This document shows, in pieces, positions 50,164 to 60,131 of a stretch of 64,000 bases of DNA; positions within the stretch are counted from its first letter, which is position 1, and each line of letters begins with the position of its first letter. The stretch comes from Serpentinicella alkaliphila (GTDB lineage Bacteria > Bacillota > Clostridia > Peptostreptococcales > Natronincolaceae). Location of the stretch: contig NZ_CP058648.1 in the NCBI RefSeq assembly GCF_018141405.1, positions 2,692,502-2,756,501 on the forward strand, given 5' to 3'. Under the pieces are notes generated by a model. That model worked only from the letters and a program-made list of their open reading frames with translations. It had not been told where the DNA came from and did not search any database. A program made the position numbers and the translations under genes.

Positions 50164-50597
50164 TATATCTGTATGATTTTATTATTGCCTTAACCTGTAC
50201 TATAGGGTTTGCTGTACTTTTTAATTTACCTCGGACTGCTATTTTAAATGCAGGTTTTGCCGGTGGATTTTCATGGGTAATATATAATCTTTTTCATAAT
50301 ATAACCCACTCCAGCGTATTATCTACTTTTGTTGCATCCTTAGCTATAGCAATACTTGCTGAAACATTTGCAGTTAAATTTAAATTTCCTGCTACAATAT
50401 TTATAGTTCCTGCTATTGTTCCATTAGTTCCAGGACATGCCTTATACTATACAATGCTCTCAATAATTCAAAATAATTATAGTGCTGCTGTTAGATATGG
50501 TAGTGAAACAGTACTTGTTTCTATCGCAATAGCAGGTGCATTAACAGTCGTTTTATCAGTTAACTCATTTAGAAAGCTTAAAAGGAGCCCAAATTGA
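50160..50597 (+). CDS. Threonine/serine exporter ThrE, smaller subunit (DUF3815)
   Basis: A 145-residue membrane protein with four to five spans ('FIIALTCTIGFAVLFNLPRTAILNAGFAGGFSWVIY', 'FPATIFIVPAIVPLVPGHALYYTML'), the ThrE_2/DUF3815 pattern and its hallmark VP-x(2)-PG-x(3)-YY. Its ATG overlaps the stop of the larger subunit by four bases, so translation is coupled. A strong terminator follows. Confidence 0.9.
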   Translation: MIYLYDFIIALTCTIGFAVLFNLPRTAILNAGFAGGFSWVIYNLFHNITHSSVLSTFVASLAIAILAETFAVKFKFPATIFIVPAIVPLVPGHALYYTMLSIIQNNYSAAVRYGSETVLVSIAIAGALTVVLSVNSFRKLKRSPN

Positions 50598-50610
50598 TGG
50601 CTCCTTTTTT
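50579..50610. terminator. Bidirectional terminator between thrE genes and rseC
   Basis: AAAAGGAGCC, 9-base loop, GGCTCCTTTTTTT, overlapping the last codons of the exporter gene. Confidence 0.88.
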
Positions 50611-50612
50611 TA

Positions 50613-51035
50613 CTATTCAGTCTCAATAATTTCAGTTATAACTGGAATATACTCTTCGTTATCTTTAAATTTATGCTCATTCTTTTTAATTACTAAAAAT
50701 ACAATAGCCATTGAAATAAAGCCAACTAGAGCGCTGATAAGTTCATTATCAAATATTGTTATTGTTATAGCTACAGTAAATATTAGAGTAACTAAAGGTA
50801 TCAAATAAATAATAAATGCAGCCTTTAAAACATTTTGATGTTCAAGATCAACTGTGACATTTTGCCCTACTTGTGCCTGAGCTCGGTTTATTGCCTCTAC
50901 CTCTAAAGTTTTCTCCTCTCTGCCCATTTTACAAGCATTACAGTTTTCACAGCTGGAATGTCTTTTAACCAATACCATTGCATTTTTATCATCTAAAACA
51001 TTTGTTACTACACCCACTTGTTTCAAACTAAACAC
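50613..51035 (-). CDS. RseC/MucC-family SoxR-reducing type membrane protein
   Basis: About 140 residues. The N-terminus 'GVVTNVLDDKNAMVLVKRHSSCENCNACKMG' carries the Cys-x2-Cys-x2-Cys-type cluster of RseC/MucC proteins, followed by a beta-barrel-like segment and two membrane spans ('AAFIIYLIPLVTLIFTVAITITI', 'ALVGFISMAIVFLVI'). Family members may reduce the SoxR [2Fe-2S] cluster together with Rnf, or act on sigma-E; in clostridia the role is uncertain. The frame starts GTG at 51035, but a TTG at 51026 has better spacing to AGGGGGTG and may be the real start. It is 3 bases after tcdA and so cotranscribed with it. Confidence 0.82.
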   Translation of the reverse strand: MFSLKQVGVVTNVLDDKNAMVLVKRHSSCENCNACKMGREEKTLEVEAINRAQAQVGQNVTVDLEHQNVLKAAFIIYLIPLVTLIFTVAITITIFDNELISALVGFISMAIVFLVIKKNEHKFKDNEEYIPVITEIIETE

Positions 51036-51038
51036 CCC

Positions 51039-51791
51039 CTATTTACTTATTAAGTCTCTAACTACAACTGACGCTAATATTAATCCTACTACAGAAGGAA
51101 CGAAAGCAACACTTCCTGGTATTTGATGTTTTACTGTACATGTACGGTTTTTGTTAGTACATATGCAATCTGTTTTACAGTCACTATTTATTACAAATGG
51201 TGTCATAGGCTCTTCCTTAGAATAAACTACCTTTAAATCCTTGACCCCTCTTTTTCTTAATTCCTTACGAAGAACTTTTGCAAGAGGACATATAGATGTT
51301 TTAAATATATCTGTAACTTCAAACTTAGTAGGATCCAGTTTATTACCAGCTCCCATACTACTTATTATCGGTATATTTTTCTCCTTACACCTAACTATTA
51401 AATCAATTTTAGCCGTAACCATATCAATTGCATCTACAACATAATCATAGTCTTCAGAAAGAAGCCTTTCAGCACTCTCGCTATTATATAGCTCTCTGTA
51501 AGTTATAACTTCTGCATTTGGATTAATATCTAAAATACGCTCCTTCATTACTTCTACCTTTGGTTTACCAACTGTAGAACGAGTTGCGTGTAGTTGTCTA
51601 TTTATATTAGTTAAGCATATATCATCATCATCTACAAGTACAAATTTACTTACACCTGTTCTTGCTAATGCCTCAACCGTAAAGGTACCTACCCCACCAA
51701 TTCCAAAAACTGCAACTTTACTTTCTTTCAATTTATTTAAACCTTCTGTACCAATCAATAATTCTGATCTAGAAAAAGAATGTAATGCCAT
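51039..51791 (-). CDS. tcdA: tRNA threonylcarbamoyladenosine dehydratase (TcdA)
   Basis: A 250-residue E1/ThiF-like enzyme that cyclises t6A37 to ct6A in tRNAs using ATP. Visible: 'FSRSELLIGTEGLNKLKESKVAVFGIGGVGTFTVEALARTGV' (nucleotide-binding loop), 'LVDDDDICLTNINRQLHA', 'DYVVDAIDMVTAKIDLI', and a Cys-rich insert near residue 210. TcdA sits downstream of the 6S RNA gene and aspS in Bacillus subtilis (as yrvM), the same order as here. AGGAGG precedes the ATG at 51791. Confidence 0.94.
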   Translation of the reverse strand: MALHSFSRSELLIGTEGLNKLKESKVAVFGIGGVGTFTVEALARTGVSKFVLVDDDDICLTNINRQLHATRSTVGKPKVEVMKERILDINPNAEVITYRELYNSESAERLLSEDYDYVVDAIDMVTAKIDLIVRCKEKNIPIISSMGAGNKLDPTKFEVTDIFKTSICPLAKVLRKELRKRGVKDLKVVYSKEEPMTPFVINSDCKTDCICTNKNRTCTVKHQIPGSVAFVPSVVGLILASVVVRDLISK

Positions 51792-51907
51792 TATTTTCCT
51801 CCTATTGCTAAATTTTAATGTTTTTCTTCAAAATACAGTATAACATATTATTATTATTTTTTGTTTATTTCAAATAATTAAAACATACTTATATATAAAT
51901 CAAAAAA

Positions 51908-51937
51908 TTTCCTAATAAATTTTATTAGGAAATGATT
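51908..51937 (-). terminator. Terminator of the 6S RNA transcript
   Basis: TTTCCTAATAAA (51908-51919) and TTTATTAGGAAA (51921-51932) pair; on the minus strand the stem is followed by TTTTTT. Confidence 0.8.
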
Positions 51938-51947
51938 ATACTTATTA

Positions 51948-52143
51948 TTATACCCGCCATGCCGTATTTCGGTGGTTTTGGAACCCTCTCTCGAAGGTGG
52001 GTATCCCGCTATCCAGTTCGTAAGTCCACATTACTAATCGAGGCATTTACTAGTTAGACAAACTCGGATTCCCGATGTAAATATGTTGGATCAAAACTGA
52101 GCCGAATTTACATACATGGCAGGTAAATTCATAACTTTATTAT
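51948..52143 (-). ncRNA. ssrS: 6S RNA
   Basis: The minus-strand RNA folds into one long rod. The terminal stem ACCTGCCATG (52115-52124) pairs with CATGGCGGGT (51952-51961), allowing a G-U; inward, AATTCGG pairs with CCGAAAT. A large central single-stranded bubble and an apical arm follow, the open-promoter mimic that sequesters RNA polymerase holding the vegetative sigma factor. A TTGAAA-17-TATAAT promoter precedes it and a terminator follows. Location between aspS and tcdA is the same as that of the Bacillus subtilis 6S-1 gene. The exact 5' and 3' ends are estimates. Confidence 0.85.
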
Positions 52144-52149
52144 ACTCAA

Positions 52150-52178
52150 ATTATAGCATAAAATACTCTACTTTTCAA
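52150..52178 (-). promoter_or_regulatory. Promoter of the 6S RNA gene
   Basis: TTGAAA (52173-52178), 17 bases, TATAAT (52150-52155) on the minus strand, directly after the aspS stop codon. A second TATAAT lies at 52139-52144. Confidence 0.75.
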
Positions 52179-52185
52179 ATTATCA

Positions 52186-53943
52186 TTAAATATTTTTAGT
52201 AGAAATATTTAACTCATCTAATTGTTTTTTATCTGCAACAGATGGAGCATTTGTCATAGGACAAGATGCATTTTGAGTTTTTGGGAATGCTATAACTTGG
52301 CGAATATTATCTTCTCCAGCTAAAAGCATAACTAGTCTATCAAGCCCAAAGGCAATCCCACCATGGGGAGGAGTTCCATATTTAAATGCATCTAATAGGA
52401 AACCAAACTTATCCCAAGCCTCTTCCTCCGAGAATCCTAAAGCTTTAAACATTTTCTGTTGAAGCTCTGAAGAATAGATTCTTATACTTCCTCCTCCTAT
52501 TTCATGTCCATTTAGAACTATGTCGTAGGCCTTAGCTCTAGCCTCAGCAGGGTTATTTTCTAACATTTCTATATCCTCATCCATTGGTGATGTAAAAGGA
52601 TGGTGCTTTGCTACATAGCGATTTGCATCTTCATCATATTCAAATAATGGGAACTCAGTAACCCATAACAAATCATATTCATCAGTTTCTAGGAGGTTAA
52701 GTCTTTTAGCAATTTCTAGTCTTAAGTGTCCTAATGAATCATATACTATAGAAAGCTTATCCGCAGCAAATAACACTAAGTCACCCTTACTAGCTTCAGC
52801 AGTCTTTAAGATACTTTCTATTTCTTCCTCACTAAAGAATTTTGCAATAGGCGAAGTAACTCCTTCGTCAGTTATTTTAATCCATGCAAGACCCTTTGCA
52901 CCATAGGTTTTGGCATATTCCTCTAAAGCAGTTATATCTTTTCTACTAAATTTATCTCCATAGCCTTTTATATTAATACATTGTACACTTCCACCATTTT
53001 CGATTGCAGATGTAAATACTTTAAATCCACAATTTTTAACTAACTCAGACACATCAACTAATTCAAACCCGAATCTTGTATCTGGTTTATCAGAACCATA
53101 TCTACTCATAGCCTCATTATATGTTAATCTTTTTAAAGGTAAGTTGATTTCTATATTTAAAATATCTTTAAAAATCTTTTGTAGTAGTTTTTCATTCACA
53201 GCAATAACATCATCTACATTTACGAAAGACATCTCACAGTCTATTTGTGTAAACTCCGGCTGTCTATCTGCTCTTAAATCTTCATCCCTAAAACACTTTA
53301 CTATTTGGAAATATCTATCCATTCCAGATACCATTAGAAGTTGTTTAAATAACTGAGGCGATTGAGGTAAGGCATAAAACTTACCAGGGTTAACTCTACT
53401 AGGTACTAAGTAATCTCTAGCCCCTTCAGGAGTTGTTTTGGTCAGCATTGGTGTTTCAACTTCAATAAAGCCTTCATCATTTAAAAAGTTTCTTACGCAG
53501 TTAGATACCTTATGTCTTAAGATTAAGTTTTTTTGCATTGAAGGCTTTCTTAAATCTAAATATCTATATTTTAATCTTAGATTTTCTGATACTTCATCAT
53601 CATCTTTAATATATATTGGTGTTGTTTCTGCGGAATTCAGTACCTCTATAGATTCAGCGAAGATTTCGATTTGTCCTGTAGGTATATTCGGATTTACAGA
53701 TTGTCTTTTAAATACTTTTCCTGAAACAGCTATTACATATTCAGAACCTAGTTTTTCTGCCTTTGAAAATGCCTCCTCAGATATATCCTTATCAAACACA
53801 ACCTGTACAATTCCAGATCTATCTCTTAAATCCACGAAAATAAGTCCACCTAAATCTCTTCTTTTTTGGACCCATCCGCAGAGCTCCACAAACTCATTAA
53901 TATTATTTTCATTTAGAGTTCCACACATATGTGTTCTTTTCAT
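52186..53943 (-). CDS. aspS: Aspartyl-tRNA synthetase
   Basis: A 585-residue class IIb synthetase. It has an N-terminal OB-fold anticodon domain ('[26 protein letters not shown]'), a catalytic core with '[32 protein letters not shown]', '[21 protein letters not shown]' and '[13 protein letters not shown]', a GAD insertion domain of the bacterial type (about 290-420), and class II motif 3 '[15 protein letters not shown]'. The start is ATG 53943 with GGGGAGAG upstream; it lies 4 bases after the hisS stop. Whether it also charges Asn-tRNA (non-discriminating) cannot be read here. Confidence 0.97.
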   Translation of the reverse strand: MKRTHMCGTLNENNINEFVELCGWVQKRRDLGGLIFVDLRDRSGIVQVVFDKDISEEAFSKAEKLGSEYVIAVSGKVFKRQSVNPNIPTGQIEIFAESIEVLNSAETTPIYIKDDDEVSENLRLKYRYLDLRKPSMQKNLILRHKVSNCVRNFLNDEGFIEVETPMLTKTTPEGARDYLVPSRVNPGKFYALPQSPQLFKQLLMVSGMDRYFQIVKCFRDEDLRADRQPEFTQIDCEMSFVNVDDVIAVNEKLLQKIFKDILNIEINLPLKRLTYNEAMSRYGSDKPDTRFGFELVDVSELVKNCGFKVFTSAIENGGSVQCINIKGYGDKFSRKDITALEEYAKTYGAKGLAWIKITDEGVTSPIAKFFSEEEIESILKTAEASKGDLVLFAADKLSIVYDSLGHLRLEIAKRLNLLETDEYDLLWVTEFPLFEYDEDANRYVAKHHPFTSPMDEDIEMLENNPAEARAKAYDIVLNGHEIGGGSIRIYSSELQQKMFKALGFSEEEAWDKFGFLLDAFKYGTPPHGGIAFGLDRLVMLLAGEDNIRQVIAFPKTQNASCPMTNAPSVADKKQLDELNISTKNI

Positions 53944-53947
53944 ATTC

Positions 53948-55216
53948 TTATCTCTCCCCAAGTCTTTCTTTTAAAAACTGTACAACCACGTTAACATTAA
54001 CAATTTCTTGCTCACCTTTTATCATGTCTTTAATTAAAACAGCATTATTTTTTACTTCATCTTCACCAATTACAATTGTAAAAGTAGCCTCTTTTTTATC
54101 AGCATACTTAAACTGAGCCTTTACTCCTCTTGTTATATGGTTTTGATCCGACTTAATATTTGCATTTCTTAGCTTGTTTAAAATATTAAAGCCTAATAAT
54201 GAGGATTCTTCATCCATAGTTACAATAAATACATCGATATCCTTAGGTTTTGGTATTTCAATATTTTGAGTTTCTAAAGACAATATAGCTCTCTCTAAAC
54301 CCATGCCGAAGCCAACACCAGGAGTCTGAGGACCACCACAATCCTCTACTAGCTTATCGTAACGTCCGCCCCCACATAAGGTTCCTTTTTTCCCTGCCTC
54401 ATCTGTAATAATCTCAAAGGCAGTTTTTGTATAATAGTCTAATCCCCTTACTATTCTAGGGTCAATAATATACTTTATTTCTAAAGCCTCTAAATATTTC
54501 TTTAGACCACTAAAATGATCGTCACATTCTTCACAAATATAGTCAATCATAAGAGGTACATCTACTATTTGTTCCTGACAACTATCGACTTTACAATCGA
54601 TTATTCTCATAGGGTTTCTATCAAAACGGCCTTGGCAAGTGCCACAAAGCTTGTCTAATTTTTGAGATAAATAGTCTCTTAAGGCCTTATTATAAACCTC
54701 TCTGCATTTTGGGCAACCAATATTGTTAATTCTAAGTTCAAGTTTCTCTACCCCTAGGGCCTTGTATATAGACATTGCAAGATTGATCACTTCAGCATCT
54801 ATTGAGGGATTTGATGCTCCAAAAACCTCTACTCCAAATTGATGATGCTCTCTATATCTTCCGGCTTGAGGTTTTTCATATCTAAATACTGGTGTTATGT
54901 AATAAAGCTTAGTAGGTTGACTATCTGCATATAGCTTATGCTCAATAAAGGACCTAACTACTGGGGCAGTTCCCTCAGGCTTAAGGGTAATACTTCTTTT
55001 ACCTCTGTCCTCAAAGGTATACATTTCTTTTTCAACTACGTCAGTTGTATCCCCAATGCCTCTTTCGAATAATTCTGTATGCTCAAATACAGGTGTTCTC
55101 ACTTCTTTATATCCAAAATTTTCAGCTACTTTTTTTGCTATTTCCTCAATATACTGCCATTTATATGCATCATTAGGTAAAACATCATGTGTCCCCCTAG
55201 GTGCTTTAGTTAGCAT
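53948..55216 (-). CDS. hisS: Histidyl-tRNA synthetase
   Basis: A 422-residue class II synthetase: '[20 protein letters not shown]', '[17 protein letters not shown]', '[23 protein letters not shown]', the His motifs '[13 protein letters not shown]' and '[14 protein letters not shown]', and a C-terminal anticodon-binding domain (about 325-420). A Cys-rich insert near residues 195-235 with CX2C pairs ('CGTC', 'CEEC') looks like a zinc-binding insertion seen in many clostridial HisS. GGAGGGG precedes the ATG at 55216, and the start overlaps the hemZ stop by 7 bases. It forms an operon with aspS downstream. Confidence 0.97.
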   Translation of the reverse strand: MLTKAPRGTHDVLPNDAYKWQYIEEIAKKVAENFGYKEVRTPVFEHTELFERGIGDTTDVVEKEMYTFEDRGKRSITLKPEGTAPVVRSFIEHKLYADSQPTKLYYITPVFRYEKPQAGRYREHHQFGVEVFGASNPSIDAEVINLAMSIYKALGVEKLELRINNIGCPKCREVYNKALRDYLSQKLDKLCGTCQGRFDRNPMRIIDCKVDSCQEQIVDVPLMIDYICEECDDHFSGLKKYLEALEIKYIIDPRIVRGLDYYTKTAFEIITDEAGKKGTLCGGGRYDKLVEDCGGPQTPGVGFGMGLERAILSLETQNIEIPKPKDIDVFIVTMDEESSLLGFNILNKLRNANIKSDQNHITRGVKAQFKYADKKEATFTIVIGEDEVKNNAVLIKDMIKGEQEIVNVNVVVQFLKERLGER

Positions 55217-56709
55217 ACGATCCCCTCCAAGATTTTTCTTTTTCTTTCTACCATTTCATCCACTCTATCTAAATAATGTTCAAGACTTTTAACATTTGGA
55301 ACTCTCTCTAACCTATTTTCCTCATTAAATACAATCTTGGTTACAGCCCCTGCTCCAAAAGCAATTATTGTTTGTTTTTCTTCCATTATTTGAATATTGT
55401 AAATCCCTTCATATCCCGGTTTGCAATAACCGATATTTTCTAAGTTACCTACCATATGCTTTTGTCTATATAGATAATATGGATTTAATCCCATAGAATT
55501 CGCATATTCCATTGTAAGCTGAATCATATCTAAAATTTCACTATCACTTGCACTATTACTATAGTTGTTTTCCTTTAAGTTCGATGCCCTTTTTATTGCC
55601 AAAGTATGTACTGTAATGTTCGTAGGACTTATATTTTTAATTTGCTCCATTGTATATTTTAACATATCTATGTTCTCATTTGGTAATCCAATAATAATAT
55701 CCATATTAATATTATTAAAACCTGCTTCCTTTGCCATATTATAGGCTTTAACTATATCATCTGCCCTATGCTCACGATTTATATGCTCTAATGTACAGTC
55801 ATTCATTGTTTGAGGATTAATACTTATTCTTGTAACTCCATATCCTTTAAAAACTTTGAGTTTTTCAAAAGTAATGGTTTCTGGCCTGCCAGCCTCGAAT
55901 GTATATTCTCTAATATTAGTCAAATTAAAGTTGTTTTTCAGGCAATCTAGTATCTTCTCTATTTCAGTATGAGTTAAGGAGCTTGGAGTTCCACCACCAA
56001 TATAAACAGTATCAATATCCTTGGTTCTTACAGAGTCAAGCTTTGCTGTTTTCTCTATTTCTTCACATAATCTATCGACATATGTTTCTGTTAAATGGCC
56101 TGCCTTTTTCATAGGGTTTGATGGAAATGAGCAATAGGTACATTTTGTAGGACAGAAAGGCACACTTACATATAGACTGATTTTATTATCATCTATAGGA
56201 TATAGAACCTTATACTCTGTCTTTGCTACTTGTAACAATAGATTTGCTTTATGTTCTGCTATAAAGTATAGAGTCTTTAAATTCTCTATAATTTCTGAAT
56301 CATCTAAATTATCCTTTAACATTTCATGTACTAGCTTAGTTGGTCTAATTCCAGTTAATATGCCCCAAGGTGTATCTTTTTTGACCAGTTTTTTAAGTAA
56401 AGCATAAATACCCCTTTTAACAAACAACTTACATAATTTAGTATCTCTAAGTATGTCATTAGTTCTGTCAGCTTCTTCTACAAATTTATCATATACTTCA
56501 TTTAATCGACCTACAGTAGCAACTATAATTTTATTGTCCTTAAACTCTAATTTACTGATAATTTCATTAGAATTCTCAGGCTCTATATTTAAAAGTACTC
56601 CCTCTGAAGAATAGGTACATGGAATTACCTCTCCAGAAAGTTGAAATACCTTTAGAAGTTCTGTTATTTCATAACTATAGTTGTGATTATATGCCTTAAT
56701 TTTTAACAT
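55210..56709 (-). CDS. hemZ: HemZ-like radical SAM coproporphyrinogen dehydrogenase
   Basis: A 499-residue radical SAM protein of the HemN/HemZ family. The N-terminal 155 residues are the HemZ-specific region; the cluster motif is 'PFCPTKCTYCSFPSNPMKKAG' (CX3CX2C), then 'DTVYIGGGTPSSLT', 'FEAGRPETI', 'RISINPQTMNDCTLEHINREHRADD' and 'MDIIIGLPNEN'. HemZ is annotated as an oxygen-independent coproporphyrinogen III dehydrogenase, but many family members are haem chaperones or have other roles, so the reaction is uncertain. It sits between the MBL-fold gene and hisS, the usual order in clostridia. Confidence 0.9.
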   Translation of the reverse strand: MLKIKAYNHNYSYEITELLKVFQLSGEVIPCTYSSEGVLLNIEPENSNEIISKLEFKDNKIIVATVGRLNEVYDKFVEEADRTNDILRDTKLCKLFVKRGIYALLKKLVKKDTPWGILTGIRPTKLVHEMLKDNLDDSEIIENLKTLYFIAEHKANLLLQVAKTEYKVLYPIDDNKISLYVSVPFCPTKCTYCSFPSNPMKKAGHLTETYVDRLCEEIEKTAKLDSVRTKDIDTVYIGGGTPSSLTHTEIEKILDCLKNNFNLTNIREYTFEAGRPETITFEKLKVFKGYGVTRISINPQTMNDCTLEHINREHRADDIVKAYNMAKEAGFNNINMDIIIGLPNENIDMLKYTMEQIKNISPTNITVHTLAIKRASNLKENNYSNSASDSEILDMIQLTMEYANSMGLNPYYLYRQKHMVGNLENIGYCKPGYEGIYNIQIMEEKQTIIAFGAGAVTKIVFNEENRLERVPNVKSLEHYLDRVDEMVERKRKILEGIVC

Positions 56710-56770
56710 TTCATTACCTCGTTTATGCTTATAAATGGTCTTTATGCTTCTTAATGTATATAATTAATGC

Positions 56771-56791
56771 CCAGGGGATTAAAATCCCCTA
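56771..56791 (-). terminator. Hairpin after the MBL-fold gene
   Basis: AGGGGATT-AAA-ATCCCCT lies about 20 bases past the gene end; flanking T content is modest, so termination may be partial and allow read-through to hemZ. Confidence 0.55.
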
Positions 56792-56809
56792 AGGCCTAAT
56801 TAAAGCTTC

Positions 56810-57430
56810 TTAACTTAAAAATGGATTTGAAACTCTTTCTCTACCAATTGTAGACGTAGGCCCATGACCTGGTAGTACATTGATGCTATCATCTAATACC
56901 AATATTTTATCTTTAATTGCTTGAATTAGTTGAGCATAATTTCCACCTTCTAAATCTGTTCTACCAATAGAACCAGCAAATAAGGAGTCCCCACAAATTA
57001 AAACATTTTCAAATAAAATACATATTCCACCCTTAGAGTGTCCTGGTGTATGTATAATTTTAAGTTCCATATCTCCAATATTTAAAACATCACCATCATT
57101 AAGGAATTGATCTGCTCCCATCTCAATAGCCTTACCACCCATAAAAGATGTGAAATTTCTATTTTTATCTTGAAGCATTCCATCATCATTTTGATGTAAA
57201 AGAACTGGTGCTTTAGTTTCGGCCTTTACTACATCTAATGCCCCAATGTGATCTCCATGGGCATGAGTAAGTATTATATATTTAACTTTTAAGTTATGTT
57301 TATTTACAGCTGCTAAGATAGCCTTTCCATCAGCTCCAGGATCAACTACAATCGCTTCCCTAGTTTTTTCGTCACCAACAATATAACAATTTACTGCATA
57401 TGATCCAACTACTACTCTTTCTAATATCAT
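56810..57430 (-). CDS. Metallo-beta-lactamase fold hydrolase (YqgX/glyoxalase II-like)
   Basis: A 206-residue MBL-fold enzyme: 'AVNCYIVGDEKTREAIVVDPGADG', the metal motif 'LTHAHGDHIGAL', 'HTPGHSKGGICILF', 'ICGDSLFAGSIGRTD' and 'VLPGHGPTSTIGRER', which together supply the binuclear metal site. It resembles YqgX-type hydroxyacylglutathione-hydrolase-like proteins lacking the glutathione-binding C-terminal domain, so hydrolysis of a small thioester or similar is plausible. AGGAGG precedes the ATG at 57430; 12 bases after dtd, in the same operon. Confidence 0.92.
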   Translation of the reverse strand: MILERVVVGSYAVNCYIVGDEKTREAIVVDPGADGKAILAAVNKHNLKVKYIILTHAHGDHIGALDVVKAETKAPVLLHQNDDGMLQDKNRNFTSFMGGKAIEMGADQFLNDGDVLNIGDMELKIIHTPGHSKGGICILFENVLICGDSLFAGSIGRTDLEGGNYAQLIQAIKDKILVLDDSINVLPGHGPTSTIGRERVSNPFLS

Positions 57431-57442
57431 CCTTAAGTCCTC

Positions 57443-57892
57443 CTAAAATAATTTTTTACTATCTATAAGTACTGTAACTGGTCCATCATTAATCGAGTGA
57501 ACCATCATATGAGCTTGAAAAACCCCGGTTTCAACTATTATGTTGTTTATCTTGCATTCTTCAATAAAAATATTGTAAAGCTCCTGAGCCTTTTCTGGTC
57601 TTGCAGCTTCACTAAAGTTTGGTCTTCTACCTTTTCTACAATCCCCCATAAGTGTGAATTGAGATACCAATAGAAGCCTACCATTTGTATCTATTAATGA
57701 TAAATTCATTTTTTCTTCACTATCTTCAAATATTCTAAGGTTGATTACTTTCTCAACCATATATTTTATATCTTCTACAGTATCATCTGCAGATATTCCT
57801 AAATATACTAAAAGGCCCTTTTCGATTTCCCCAGTTAATTGATTATTTACCTCAACTTTACCTTGACTTATTCTTTGTACTACAGCCCTCAT
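57443..57892 (-). CDS. dtd: D-aminoacyl-tRNA deacylase
   Basis: A 149-residue DTD enzyme that removes D-amino acids and glycine mischarged on tRNAs. Signature stretches: 'MRAVVQRISQGKVEVNNQ', 'LLLVSQFTLMGDCRKGRRPNFSEAA' and the Gly-cisPro motif in 'MMVHSINDGPVTVLIDS' (N-x-G-P). Length is standard. The ATG at 57892 is 13 bases after the relA stop; GGGGG lies in between. Downstream is the MBL-fold gene, the usual relA-dtd-MBL order in Firmicutes. Confidence 0.96.
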   Translation of the reverse strand: MRAVVQRISQGKVEVNNQLTGEIEKGLLVYLGISADDTVEDIKYMVEKVINLRIFEDSEEKMNLSLIDTNGRLLLVSQFTLMGDCRKGRRPNFSEAARPEKAQELYNIFIEECKINNIIVETGVFQAHMMVHSINDGPVTVLIDSKKLF

Positions 57893-57905
57893 ATGAACCC
57901 CCTAA

Positions 57906-60080
57906 CTACGTTAAAACCCTAAATACATCTAGTACTCCCTTAACGTGTCTAAATTTAGTCATAAGCTTATCTAGATCCTCTGTATCTGTAATTTCTAATA
58001 CTAGATTTAATAAGGCGATTTTTTCTTTATTAGTTCTAGCATTTAGTGAAGTTACAGTGACTCTTGCTTCTGATAGAATTTTTGTTAGTTCGGATAGCAG
58101 TCCTTTTCTATCACTAGCTCTAATTTGGATTTCCACATTAAAGCAAATAGGCTTTGTAGTATCCCAATCAACTTCAATATATCTCTCTGTAGTTTCAGCA
58201 CTTTCTTTTAAACTTGGGCAGTCGCTTCTATGAACCGAAACCCCTCTGCCTCTAGTTATATATCCCACTATGTCATCACCTGGCACTGGATTACAACATC
58301 TTGCAAATCTAATCATTATGTTATCTATTCCCTTAACTGTAACACCTTGGCTCTTCTTATTCTTTCGATCATGATGTTGTTGTTTTTGGTTACTTACTTG
58401 TGGTAATTCTTCAATAGTTTCCTTAGGTGCATCTTTCTTAATATGGTCCCTTATTTTAGGTATTACTTGGTTTAATGTAATTCCACCATAACCTATTGCC
58501 GCATATAGGTCTTCTTCAGTTGGTAAGCTTAATTTTTTAGAAATGACATTTGATATTTTAGCTAAATTAGCTTCAGTCAAAATTATTCCTTTTCTTCTAA
58601 GCTCTTTATCTAGGAGCTCTTTACCCTTTACAATATTTTCTTCTCTTCGCTCTTTTTTAAACCATTGCTTAATTCTTGCAGCAGCCTGAGAGCTCTTAAC
58701 AATTTTAAGCCAATCCCTACTTGGACCATTACTGCTTGAAGATGTTAAAATTTCGACTATATTACCATTTTTAAGCTTATAGTCTATTGGTACTATTCTT
58801 CCATCAACTTTAGCACCTACACATTTATTTCCAATATCAGAGTGAATCTTATATGCAAAATCTATTGGAGTAGAGCCGGTTGGTAAACTAATAACCTTAC
58901 CCTTTGGAGTAAATACAAATACCTCATTAGTAAATAGGTCAATTTTTAATGACTCCATAAATTCTTTAGGATCTTTAGTTTCCTTTTCCCACTCAAGCAT
59001 CTGTCTTAGCCATGCTAATTTATCATCTATATCTGCTTGCTCCGCATCAGTTTTATTTTCCTTATACTTCCAATGGGCAGCAATACCATATTCAGCAATT
59101 TGGTGCATTTCATATGTTCTAATCTGTATTTCAAATGGGTCGCCCTTTGGACCAATAACCGTTGTATGTAAAGATTGATACATATTAGGTTTTGGCATAG
59201 CAATATAATCCTTAAATCTGCCTGGTATTGGCTTCCATAGGGTGTGTACAACACCTAAAACCCCATAGCAATCTTTAATAGATCCAACTAAAACCCTAAT
59301 AGCCAAAAAGTCAAATATTTCATCAAAGGACTTACCTTGATACTTCATTTTTCTATAGATGCTATAGAAATGCTTAGGTCTACCTGAAATTTCACTTTCT
59401 ATTTCAAATTCCTCTAGCTTTTCATGTAGCTGACTTATTACCGTATTTATAAACATTTCTCTGTCTTTACGTTTTTGTGCTACTTTTTCTACTAATTCGT
59501 AATAGCCATCTGTATCAATATACCTTAAGCATAGATCTTCTAATTCCCACTTAATTCTAGATATACCTAACCTATTAGCTATAGGGGCAAAAATTTCTAG
59601 AGTCTCCATTGCTTTCTCTTTTTTCTTTTCATCACTCTGATACTTTAAAGTTCTCATATTATGTAGTCTATCTGCTAATTTTATAAGGATAACTCTTATA
59701 TCCTTAGCCATTGCAATAAACATTTTTCTTAAATTTTCAGCCTGTCGTTCTTCCTTTGATTCAAAGGAAAGACGAGTCAATTTAGTTACGCCTTCCACTA
59801 GTTCAGCGATCTCTTCACCGAATTCAAGCCTTAATTCCTTATACCCATAATATGTGTCTTCAATGACATCGTGTAATAAACCTGCAGCAATTGTACTACT
59901 ATCCATTTGTAGCTGGATTAGGATTTTTGCCACTTCAACTGGATGTGAAAAAAAGCGTTCTCCAGACTTTCTCATTTGGCCTTCGTGAGCAGCCTCTGCA
60001 AAGTTGTACGCCTTAACAATTAATTCCACATCACAGTTAGGATTATATTCTTCTATCATACTAATAAAATTTTCTAACAT
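57906..60080 (-). CDS. relA: Bifunctional (p)ppGpp synthetase/hydrolase RelA/SpoT
   Basis: A 724-residue Rel enzyme: hydrolase HD domain (about 20-190; 'RFFSHPVEVAKILIQLQMD', 'AAGLLHDVIEDTYYG', with the HD pair intact), synthetase domain (about 235-345; 'YRKMKYQGKSFDEIFDFLAIRVLV', 'YQSLHTTVIGPKGDPFEIQIRT'), TGS (about 390-450; 'VFTPKGKVISLPTGSTPIDFAYKIHS'), a zinc-finger-type CC motif 'IRFARCCNPVPGDDI' and a C-terminal ACT domain ('IQIRASDRKGLLSELTKILSEA'). With both domains intact it should make and destroy the stringent-response alarmone. Weak ribosome binding site (TTAGGAT) before the ATG at 60080. Confidence 0.97.
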   Translation of the reverse strand: MLENFISMIEEYNPNCDVELIVKAYNFAEAAHEGQMRKSGERFFSHPVEVAKILIQLQMDSSTIAAGLLHDVIEDTYYGYKELRLEFGEEIAELVEGVTKLTRLSFESKEERQAENLRKMFIAMAKDIRVILIKLADRLHNMRTLKYQSDEKKKEKAMETLEIFAPIANRLGISRIKWELEDLCLRYIDTDGYYELVEKVAQKRKDREMFINTVISQLHEKLEEFEIESEISGRPKHFYSIYRKMKYQGKSFDEIFDFLAIRVLVGSIKDCYGVLGVVHTLWKPIPGRFKDYIAMPKPNMYQSLHTTVIGPKGDPFEIQIRTYEMHQIAEYGIAAHWKYKENKTDAEQADIDDKLAWLRQMLEWEKETKDPKEFMESLKIDLFTNEVFVFTPKGKVISLPTGSTPIDFAYKIHSDIGNKCVGAKVDGRIVPIDYKLKNGNIVEILTSSSSNGPSRDWLKIVKSSQAAARIKQWFKKERREENIVKGKELLDKELRRKGIILTEANLAKISNVISKKLSLPTEEDLYAAIGYGGITLNQVIPKIRDHIKKDAPKETIEELPQVSNQKQQHHDRKNKKSQGVTVKGIDNIMIRFARCCNPVPGDDIVGYITRGRGVSVHRSDCPSLKESAETTERYIEVDWDTTKPICFNVEIQIRASDRKGLLSELTKILSEARVTVTSLNARTNKEKIALLNLVLEITDTEDLDKLMTKFRHVKGVLDVFRVLT

Positions 60081-60131
60081 ATCCTAATCACTCTTTTCAG
60101 TACATCTAAGATTTATATATATAATTCTATT

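Noticed and set aside
59027-59254. Minus-strand 75-codon frame inside relA
   Set aside because: Out-of-frame shadow of relA with no ribosome binding site or recognisable domain.
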